The position numbers and the translations under genes are program-made. DNA of 64,000 nt, from assembly GCA_963995505.1 (NCBI GenBank), contig OZ023195.1, positions 3,554,109 through 3,618,108 of the forward strand, in the 5' to 3' direction. Position 1 is the first letter of the stretch, and every line of letters starts with the position of its first letter. A model generated the notes under the pieces. The model had not been told where the DNA came from and did no database searches. It saw only the letters and a program-made list of their open reading frames with translations. The stretch comes from Hypericum androsaemum (lineage: Eukaryota > Streptophyta > Magnoliopsida > Malpighiales > Hypericaceae). Below are positions 56,023-64,000 of this stretch, in pieces.

Positions 56023-56412
56023 TCAATAATGTGAGAATTTCGTTTCTTCAACAATCACTTCAGGTGTAACCTCCAAATCGTCAGAACTACATACCTTCCC
56101 CTCAATGTCGTGCTTAGTGTTAATGGTGTTCTCCCTCTTTCCATTGACTTCTCCAACAAAATTAGCTCCTGAATTCTTCTCATCTTTGACCCTCATCCTC
56201 CTTTGTTGAATTTGTCTTCCGCTACAGACATTAGGAACATCATGTATCCTCTCTTGTTTGCACACTATCCGGTCCACCTTTTCGCTGAGCTTCTTGACCT
56301 CCGTTCTCATTATATGCCTCATCCCACTAAGAAGGGCGTCCATAAACGTGTGTGGATCACCAACCAATGGTGCAACACCTTCAAAGGATCTTCTTGAGTA
56401 GTTATAAGACAT
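56023..56412 (-). CDS. 5' coding part of the nested element, inverted
   Basis: 129-codon minus-strand frame starting about 240 bp downstream of the inverted primer-binding site. It includes AEVKKLSEKVDRI-like and QQRRMRVKDEK blocks. Its end (DIEGKVCSSDDL, then a V-x-E-E motif) resembles the IEEKVCCSEIGMTSDEV region of the plus-strand frame at 57494, showing that both belong to one element family. No recognised enzymatic domain. Confidence 0.45.
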   Translation of the reverse strand: MSYNYSRRSFEGVAPLVGDPHTFMDALLSGMRHIMRTEVKKLSEKVDRIVCKQERIHDVPNVCSGRQIQQRRMRVKDEKNSGANFVGEVNGKRENTINTKHDIEGKVCSSDDLEVTPEVIVEETKFSHY

Positions 56413-57493
56413 TCTTGCAGACTCTCTTTTTTTCTACTTTCAACTTTTCTTTTCTTTTTTTTGATTTTTTTTTCAGCCTTCTATCTTCTTCTTTTCTTGG
56501 CTGCCTTCTTCTCTATCTTTCTTTTTTTTCGGAATTTTTTCCCTCTTTTTTTATTTTTTTTCTTTCTCCAACTCAGAATAAAATAAGAATAATAATTGAA
56601 AACTAATGAAAACAAAAACGAAATTTAAAGATAGATGATCTGAAGTAGAGCCTAAGCTCTGATACCAACTGATGTGAATCTCGTTACGGATCCACGCGAA
56701 AGCCGGATCTATCTACGTTCAGATTGATGGAAATCTCGACCCGTTGTTTGCACCTTTGCAAGAACCTCGGTATGAACAACCTCGACCCGCTGCTGTAGGG
56801 AAACAAGAACCTTGATTTGATGAGGACGCCACAAACGGTGATGTAGATCCGCTTGATAAGTCGAAGGTGAACGAACGGAATCCCTCCGCTATGTTCGAAC
56901 AGTTCCGAAGAACCAAGAGAGCAAAGCCCACGTTTTTTGTACTCAAATTATTCTCCTCATTCTCATTGATAAAGCCTTTATATATAGGCAGATTGTTACA
57001 AAGAGATTCCTAATTAAATATAACTTCTAACTAGATAAATATGACTTAAAAATAGGAAACTGAAAAGGAAAACAAGTCTAGTACTCTTATGATTGCTAAA
57101 AACGTGATTATCACATAATCACCTTCCTAAACTGACTTGAACTCTTAAAGAAACGAAAATAACATATAATTAACTTCCTAAACAGACTCAAAAACCTCAA
57201 AAACGAAATTAATCTTCTTGCTGATTAGATTCATATCATTCCCCTCCTCTTGAAATGGATTTGTCCTCAAATCCTTGCATCCATCATGCTTTTGCCAACT
57301 CACAACCATGCTGGTGTAAGATGAACTCTTTGAACGTCGTGGCTGCACTTGATACCTTCCTTTCCAACAGAACAAGTACTTCGATCTTAATGTATGCAGG
57401 GATACAAGAGCTCAACAAAGAAAGATTGGGGTTAGAGGTGAAAGCACTCTTAGAGTTACAGCATGGGATGATGAAGACAGCTGGGAGAAACTT

Positions 57494-58246
57494 ATGTCTT
57501 TGGCAAGGAAAATTGACTTGCATACAAGAGAAGTTAGTGAAGTACAACAAGAGAAGATCATTCAATCTAAGTGCAACATTGAGGAAAAGGTATGTTGTTC
57601 TGAAATTGGTATGACTTCAGATGAAGTTTTTGAAGAGGTTTTGACATGGGAGGAGTTTGGTGAATATTCCATTGATTTATTTGATGGAGATTATTTTGAT
57701 GACCATACCATGTCACTACTTTACCTAAGAGATTTATTTGACGAATCATCTGTGGTGGATATTGTTCACATGAAGAAGTGCACAATTCCTATTGATGGTG
57801 AACATGAAGAACTTATTGTTGCTGTTAACAAGGAAGAGGATCAACCCATATCTTACATGTTTCCAGATTTTCACGTTGAATATGTTGAGCATATTGACTT
57901 CTTGGGAGTTGACAAGTTTGAATATGTTGGAGGATCAGCATTGATCAACTTATGGAATAGTTTGAAGATTGGTGAAAGGCTTATTCAAAAAAGTAAGTCT
58001 TTTGCTTTTGATTTGGAGATGAATTCAGATTCTTTAAGATCGAAGTACTTGTTCTGTTGGAAAGGAAGGTATCAAGTGCAGCCACGGCGTTCAAAGAGTT
58101 CATCTTGCACCAGCATGGTTGTGAGTTGGCAAAAGCATGATGGATGCAAGGATTTGAGGACAAATCCATTTCAAGAGGAGGGGAATGATATGAATCTGAT
58201 CAGCAAGAAGATTAATTTCGTTTTTGAGATTTTTGAGTCTGTTTAG
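57494..58246 (+). CDS. 3' coding part of the nested element
   Basis: 250-codon frame, acidic (FDGDYFDDHTM; EHEELIVAVNKEEDQ), ending inside the right LTR. The last part (CKDLRTNPFQEEGNDM) spans the polypurine tract and LTR start, a peptide pattern common before the 3' LTR of plant gypsy-like elements. It is open without stops, which suggests fairly recent activity, but there is no protease, integrase or RT. Confidence 0.5.
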   Translation: MSLARKIDLHTREVSEVQQEKIIQSKCNIEEKVCCSEIGMTSDEVFEEVLTWEEFGEYSIDLFDGDYFDDHTMSLLYLRDLFDESSVVDIVHMKKCTIPIDGEHEELIVAVNKEEDQPISYMFPDFHVEYVEHIDFLGVDKFEYVGGSALINLWNSLKIGERLIQKSKSFAFDLEMNSDSLRSKYLFCWKGRYQVQPRRSKSSSCTSMVVSWQKHDGCKDLRTNPFQEEGNDMNLISKKINFVFEIFESV

Positions 58247-58759
58247 GAAGTTAATTATATGTTATTTTCGTTTTTTTAAGAGTTCAAGTCAGTTTAGGAA
58301 GGTGATTATGTGATAATCACGTTTTTAGCAATCATAAGAGTACTAGACTTGTTTTCCTTTTCAGTTTCTTATTTTTAAGTCATATTTATCTAGTTAGAAG
58401 TTATATTTAATTAGGAATCTCTTTGTAACAATCTGCCTATATATAAAGGCTTTATCAATGAGAATGAGGAGAATAATTTGAGTACAAAAAATGTGGGCTT
58501 TGCTCTCTTGGTTCTTCGGAACTGTTCGAACACAGCGGAGGGATTCCGTTCGTTCACCTTCGACTTATCAAGCGGATCTACATCACCGTTTGTGGCGTCC
58601 TCATCAAATCAAGGTTCTTGTTTCCCTACAGCAGCGGGTCGAGGTTGTTCATACCGAGGTTCTTGCAAAGGTGCAAACAACGGGTCGAGATTTCCATCAA
58701 TCTGAACGTAGATAGATCCGACTTTCGCGTGGATCCGTAATGAGATTCACATCAGTACA

Positions 58760-59056
58760 TCAAATTCACTCATATGTGAGTAAATTATATGTATCTAGTA
58801 CTGTTCTTCTATCTGAAACTCATCCTATGCGGGTGATTGATTCAGGAGCGACCAACCATGTAACAAAAGATCGTGAAGCTTTTTTTATTTTCGACGGTTG
58901 CCGGTAGGAGCAAAATACATTTTTGTTGGTAACAACACACGAGTGGATGTTAAGGGTATGGGTACATGTAAAATGAACCTGCGTCAAGGACACACCCTAT
59001 TTCTACATGATGTGTTGTTTGCTCCAGAAATTATCCAAAACTTAATTTCTGTTTAA
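58760..59056 (+). pseudogene. Copia protease
   Basis: After the nested element the host copia resumes: MRVIDSGATNHVTKD with the catalytic DSGA (58849-58860), then, after a frame change, FVGNNTRVDVKGMG and LHDVLFAPEI, the usual C-terminal blocks. A stop follows LISV at 59054-59056. Confidence 0.8.
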
Positions 59057-59059
59057 GCC

Positions 59060-59932
59060 TTGATGGCTCTTAGCTTTCGATTGCTGTTTGAGAATAGTTA
59101 TGTACAGTTATTTTTAAAACATGTTTTTTATAGATTTGGTTTTAAATCAAGTAGTTTCTTAATTATGGATGTTGATCAGTTATCAAAATCTTGTTTTTTC
59201 TTAGTCACTAATGTACAAACGTCTCGAGATGACGTTAATTTGTGGCATTCTAGATTGGGCCATATTGGTCAAGATCGCATGAATCATCTAGCTAAGGCAG
59301 GACTATTAGGTAATTTAGATAAAGCTATTTTACCTACATGCGAACGATTTCTAGAAGGAAAATTGATGAGAAAATCATTTGGTAAAGGAACTAGAGCCAT
59401 CTTTCCGCTGCAGTTAATTCATTCTGATATTTGTGGTCCAATGAATGTGAGGGCTAGACATGGAGTGTATTACTTCATCACATTTATAGACGACTATAGT
59501 AAGTATGGTCAAGTCTATTTGATTTCTCACAAATCTGAAGCATTTAGTTGTTTCAAGATTTTTATGAATTTTGCGGAGAATCAACATGATCGAAAGATTA
59601 AGGCCTTACGAACAGATCGTGGCCGTGAGTATCTTTCTGATGAATTTAATACTCTGTGCCAAGAAAAAGAAATTGAACATCAGTTGTCCATTCCATATAC
59701 ACCTCAACAAAATGAGGTAGCGGAAAGAAGGAACAGAACCCTTCTTGACATGGTTAGATCTATGATGGCTGAGGCAAATTTGCCTATATCATTTTATGGA
59801 GATGCGCTCCTTACCGCCGCATATGTTCTAAACCGAGTCCCCTCTAAATCTGTCGCCACCACCCCTTACGAAATGTGGACAGGTCAAAAACCCGATCTAA
59901 ACTACTTAAGACCGTGGGGGTGCGCGTCTTAG
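59060..59932 (+). pseudogene. Copia integrase
   Basis: 290 codons with the pre-integrase zinc region (LWHSRLGH, then CERFLEGK where C-x2-C is expected, so one zinc Cys is replaced by Phe) and the catalytic core: D in LIHSDICGP, D in LRTDRGREYLS, E in NEVAERRNRTLL. It ends at TAG after RPWGCAS, which interrupts the polyprotein. Confidence 0.88.
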
Positions 59933-60890
59933 GACCGAGAGGTAGAAAGAGTATCTTTATAAGATACTCTGAAGTATCAAAGGGATACGTTTTCGTAGGT
60001 GAACTAAAAAACGGACAAGTGACAGAATTTGAATCACGAGATGTCACATTTTTGGAAAAAAAAATTTTTAAAATTGGGAGACTTAAGTAGTGATCTTACG
60101 TTATACGAAATTGTTAAAGCAGAATCATCTAGATCGCTCCAACCGAGTGGGAGAATTATGGAGAAAAATCAAATTTTTCCATCTCAATACGATCCGGTAG
60201 TTCAAATCCATGTGTTAGTACATTTTCAAATTCCAGTGGGAGTATGGATTATCCCTTTAGTGGGAGTACTATTTATGGTTATGATGAATATATTAGAGAT
60301 GTTTATCAAAATCGTGAACTTCGTAGAATCAAAAGAACTAGCATTCTACGCAAACGATTTGAGGTTAAATGCGCTGCTAATGCTTTCTTGGCATCATTAA
60401 AAAATAACAATGGTCTGAGTAAAATTCTTTTGGCAATCCTACAAGATGAGAATGAACCTAAGAATGTTTCTGCTGCTCTATCATCTCCTGATAAAAATGA
60501 ATGGATTAATGCAATGGAGGAAGAGATGGCTTCGATGAAGAAAAACCATGTTTGGGAATTGGTTGATCTGCTTAGTGGACGTAGGGCAATTGGGAACAAG
60601 TGGGTTCTCAAGATTAAGCGTAAAGCAGATGGCTGTATCGAAAGGTACAAAGCTCGCTTAGTTGCCCAAGGATTCAAACAACAGAAAATAATAGACTATG
60701 AGGAGACTTTCGCACCTGTTGTGAGATTTACATCCATTAGGATAATTCTGGTTATGGTGGCAAATTTAGACCTTGAGCTACATCAAATAGATGTTAAGAC
60801 TGCTTTTCTCAATGAAAAATTGGATGAAGAAATCTATATGATTCAGCCAGAGGGCTACATCCAAAAGGTTGCGAACGTAAAGTTTGCAAA
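59933..60890 (+). pseudogene. Copia integrase tail and N-terminal reverse transcriptase
   Basis: The tail of integrase appears in two frames (SKGYVFVGE, then a linker). From 60244 the RT begins, with EWINAMEEEMASM, GNKWVLKIKRKADG, YKARLVAQGF, EETFAPVVRFTSIR and HQIDVKTAFLNE, and ends at TGA at 60894, just before the SIYGLKQ block. Confidence 0.85.
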
Positions 60891-61875
60891 TTGATGAGAT
60901 CAATTTATGGCCTTAAACAGTCTTCTAGACAATGGTACATTCGCTTTTATAATACGATCATATCACATGATTTTAAAATGATAGACGAAGCCCATTGTGT
61001 CTATTTGAAATATTCGGATAATAAGTTTGTCATTATTACTCTGTATGTAGATGACATACTGATAGCTGGAAATGACAAGGGATATCTTAATGAGCTCAAA
61101 GTTTGGTTTTCGTCCAACTTTGAAATGAAAGATATGAGTGAAGCTAATTACATTCTCGGAGTTAAGATTACGAGAAATCGCTCGAAAAGGTTATTATCTC
61201 TTTCACAAGAGACATATATCCATAAAGTAGTAGAGCGATTTAATTGTAATAATAGTAATCCCAAGTTTGTCCGGATTGCCAAAGGCCATCATCTTAATAA
61301 AAATATGTGTCATATAATAGCTCAACAGAAAAGGGATATGATAAAAATCTCTTATGCTAATGCAGTTGGTTGTCTAATGTACGCAATGTTGTGTACAAGA
61401 CCAGATATTTGCTATGCTGTCGGTATAGCTAGTAGATATCAGTCTAATCCAGGTCAAGCACATTGGAAAGCAGTTAAGGAAATTATGAAATACTTGAATA
61501 CGACTGCAGAATACTCACTGGTTTATCAAGGTCAAGACCTGATATTGAGATGTTACACCGATGCTGATTGGGATGGTGATGTGGATGAGAATAAATCTAC
61601 ATCTGGATATGTCTTTTATGCTTGACGGAGGTGCTATTTCGTGGAGTAGCAAGAAACAAAAGTGTGTTTCTCTGTCAACTATGGAAGCTGAGTACGTTGC
61701 TTCTGCGGCAGTTGTACAAGAAGCAATATGGTTTAAGAGATTTCTAAACCATTTATCCCTAACCAACTCAAAAGGACCATTGAGCTTATTTTGCGATAAT
61801 CAAGCGTCAATAGCTTTTGCTAAGAATCCTAGATACCATAGCAGAGCTAAGCATATTGACATTAAGTATCACTTA
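60891..61875 (+). pseudogene. Copia reverse transcriptase C-terminal half and RNase H, truncated
   Basis: SIYGLKQSSRQWY is followed by the catalytic LYVDDILIAG (YVDD codons 61044-61055) and further RT blocks to a stop at 61625. RNase H continues in another frame: AISWSSKKQKCVSLSTMEAEY, then LFCDNQASIAFAKNP and RAKHIDIKYHLV. At 61875 it changes without a gap into cluster block copy 4, so the last part of RNase H and the 3' LTR are missing. Confidence 0.88.
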
Positions 61876-62590
61876 GTTAACAAATACATAGAATTATTTA
61901 TTAAAAAAGACAAATACATAGAATTTAGCAATTCAAAGTCCAATTTATAGATCCAAGATAGATAATCTCTATTTAGATTCATATAAAATTTGAGTCATAG
62001 TCCATAAAAAATTATGCCTAAAATGCTAGAGTGGACCCAGAAGAGTTGGAAAATTGGTAATAGACTAATAGGTGCGTATATATTATAAATAAATAAGGAT
62101 TGATAATAATACAATTAACAACAAATCAAATAAGGCACCCCGCTGATTCGTCGGGCGACATTTCGTGAAGGGCAGAAAAATCATCACATCTAGATATGTC
62201 TTGATTTATTCCAATGATTAATAGATTTTTCGTTGTGAATATTTTTGGTTGTTATCACAAATAAAATATAAGGTGCGAGTGTCAGGAGTGTGTCGTGTCG
62301 TTCACGATAAACAATTCCTTTTACACGATTTCCTCGACGGAGCTGTGCTACAAGGTGTGTTTATCTCATGCGCACAATTCCACAGTCATTGAACTATTCT
62401 TTTCATAAATTTCTCTTATTCATATTTAAGCAGTCGAATATTATTTATGGTGTCATTTCTCTTTATAAAACTTAAATTCAAAATCTCAAAAAAATTAAAT
62501 TAAATCCTTGCCACGTAAACCAAGTGCTTAGTCGTTGAATTACTTTGGGAATACAACTTTAGGCCAAAACTATTTCTGCTTTGGAATTTT
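61876..62590 (+). repeat. Shared cluster block, copy 4
   Basis: Starts as copy 3 does (AACAAATACATAGAATTA) and continues through CGTCGGGCGACATTTCGTGAAGGGCAGA and the GTGCGAGTGTC segment to AACTATTTCTGCTTTGG. It is 3' of P450 F, as copy 2 is 3' of P450 C. Confidence 0.8.
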
Positions 62591-62984
62591 TAAGAGTTCA
62601 ACGGATTCTATTTTACAATATTTTTTTTCAAAAGGGTAAAAAAGCTATGCCGGTGTCGATTGTCTATATTATCCTAAAACACTTATTTTATACAGTGAAT
62701 GGATAAGATCTTGTGTACATTCGACTATATTTTGTTGGTAGGTAAAAAAATATAGTGAATTGATAATACAATGTTAACTTCTAAAAATAAACTTGTCATC
62801 ACAAAATACTTTAATGTAATACTAAATACATATTTTACTTCTATTGATGCGGGGCCCTGCGTTATCAGCACCCAATCGTGCCCCGATATTCCCATTGCCA
62901 AATGTTTTGTGCAATCTGAAAACACAAACCTGTCATAATACACAAGGAAATCAGCTGGAAACAGATGTTAGCCCCTATCCTCTG
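62591..62984. other. 3' flank of P450 F
   Basis: About 62740-62845 repeats 47600-47700 (AATTGATAATACAATGTTAACTT), part of the duplicated 3' flank. No gene. Confidence 0.5.
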
Positions 62985-64000
62985 TCATGAAGATGGATTG
63001 TACTTGACAGGAACAAGGTCAAGAGGGCCTTTTCTTAGCAGAGTAAGAGCTGGACTTTCTTCCATGCTAAGATCTTCCTCCTTCATCCCATTCGGCAGCT
63101 TCCAATCGAAATGATACAGGAGATTCGCGAGAGCGAGGTCCACCATAGCTAGTCCCATCTGCATCCCAGGGCAGCCTCTCCGTCCGCCGCCAAAGGGCAG
63201 GAACTCGAAGTTCTGCTGCCCTTTGTAGTCAATACCACTTCCTTCAAATCTCTCCGGGAAGAACTTCTCCGGCTCATTCCACGAATTGGGGTCCCGTCCA
63301 ATAGCCCAAACGTTTACATAAATGCGGGTTTTAGTCGGGATTTGATAGTCATTGATCTTGAATGGAGAAATTGCTTCTCTAGGAATCAGCATTGGGCCAG
63401 GAGGGTGCAACCTCAAAGTTTCCTTCACCACCAACTTGAGATAATCAAGGTGCTCCACATCTGCTTCACTAACTTTTCCTTTGCTTTCTATGAGATTCCT
63501 CACTTCCTCCTGAGCCTTCTTCAGGGCTCTCGGATCCCTCACGAGCTCCGACATCGCCCACACTACGGTGATTGCTGAAGTGTCTACTCCCGCTGTGAAT
63601 ATATTCTGACATTGATGGTGGCAAAGTAAGCTAAAGTTAGATATAGGCCGAAAACCCGGACTTGAAAATACAAATGTGATACTTTGTTAATGATCTGTTC
63701 TGAAAAGTCTTTAGTGATCTTATTTGTACTATCTATATCAACAAGGTGTACCTACGTTTCTGAAAAATTCAAGACTAAACATGCGCTTGACCTGGAGTAG
63801 ACTTCGGATAGGAGGCGTTACAACAAATGAGATTAGCATACAAATCCGGACTTGGAAGTTAGTTTGTTACCATGAGGATTGCCTTGATATGGTCTCGTGT
63901 GAAGTGACCAAGACCAGACTCAGCCTGTCCTGTCTCAATTTTCAGGAGAACATCAATAATGTCTTCCTGTCCTTGTCCTTGCTTGCTACTCCCTCCTTCG
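62985..64000 (-). CDS. Cytochrome P450 F, CYP71-like, cut by the window edge
   Basis: Exon 2 (63605-62985, 207 codons) carries helix-[24 protein letters not shown], heme loop [15 protein letters not shown] and a normal C-terminus. A 265 bp intron with standard ends (ATG|GTAAC...GTCAG|AAT) separates it from exon 1, of which 63871-64000 is visible (ending TRDHIKAILM). All catalytic motifs in view are intact. It is the closest relative of P450 C, and their introns and 3' flanks also match. Whether exon 1 is complete lies outside the window. ER-bound monooxygenase by family; substrate unknown. Confidence 0.9.

Larger units (their letters stand above)
55908..58754 (+). mobile_element. Rearranged LTR retrotransposon nested in the copia element
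   Basis: Target duplication GTACA (55903-55907, 58755-58759). The left end is the first 120-130 bp of an LTR (TGATATGAATC...). The right end is a complete 569 bp LTR (58186-58754) ending GATTCACATCA and preceded by a purine tract (CAAGAGGAGGGGAA). Between them a complete inverted LTR (56670-57238) is followed, on the minus strand, by primer-binding site TGGTATCAGAGC (56667-56656) and a gag-like frame. The inverted segment runs from about 56040 to 57392. No pol domains, so non-autonomous. Confidence 0.85.
52383..61875 (+). mobile_element. Copia retrotransposon, 3'-truncated, with nested insertion
   Basis: 5' LTR 52383-52964 (TGTTGGAC to CCTTCA), primer-binding site TGGTATCAGAGC at 52967-52978, a 2.1 kb leader, gag, protease, integrase, RT and RNase H in copia order. 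A second LTR element sits between gag and protease (55908-58754). RNase H is cut at 61875, where cluster block copy 4 begins, and no 3' LTR is present. Several frameshifts and stops make it dead. Confidence 0.9.

Noticed and set aside
56352..56606. 84-codon hydrophobic plus-strand frame (Phe/Leu-rich) as a membrane protein
   Set aside because: It is antisense to the leader of the inverted element and consists of T-rich low-complexity sequence.

Overview
This window is nuclear DNA of a flowering plant, most likely a eudicot. It has intron-bearing genes of plant families (CYP71-type cytochromes P450, receptor kinases, KH-domain RNA-binding proteins, a DUF247 fragment), copia retrotransposons primed by initiator tRNA-Met, SINEs, LINE remnants and MITE-like elements. 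I cannot name the species. All calls are manual reading; no database search or alignment program was run.

Layout. (1) 1-8.9 kb is a graveyard: a 3' LTR, a copia gag-protease remnant split by a solo LTR, a lectin-receptor-kinase fragment, a SINE inside a local duplication, a broken cupin gene, an inverted-repeat element with a G-rich GGA/CGCGGG core, and a long palindromic element. (2) 8.9-18.7 kb is a head-to-tail array of about 4.3 copies of a 2.27 kb unit. Each full unit holds a six-exon minus-strand gene of about 261 codons that I do not recognise. Copies 1 and 4 look open, 2 and 3 are broken, 5 is truncated at a GC-rich degenerate minisatellite (18.7-19.6 kb). (3) 20.0-27.4 kb is an inverted duplication of a two-KH-domain gene. 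The copies converge on a spacer holding an orphan exon and a DUF247 fragment, and copy B has a TIR element in its promoter that is missing from the matching site of copy A. (4) 27.4-34 kb is nested transposons (TIR elements, an LTR-like segment, a captured exon-like piece, a LINE remnant). (5) 34.2-64 kb is a P450 cluster shredded by retrotransposons: five CYP71-like loci (A+, B+, C-, E-, F-), a truncated pseudokinase, four copies of a shared flanking block, and several LTR elements.

Of the P450s only A (507 aa) is complete and open in the window. B is split by a young 3.7 kb non-autonomous LTR element with a perfect 5 bp target duplication. C lost its N-terminus at a copia LTR. E keeps only exon 1. 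F runs off the right edge with an intact heme-domain exon.

I did not find a new defence or regulatory system as such. The most novel material is the tandem unknown gene family, the non-autonomous LTR element with a 453-codon ORF and no pol, the LTR element carrying an internal inverted LTR inside one target duplication, the G-rich foldback element, and a set of insertions dated relative to duplications by paralogous empty sites.
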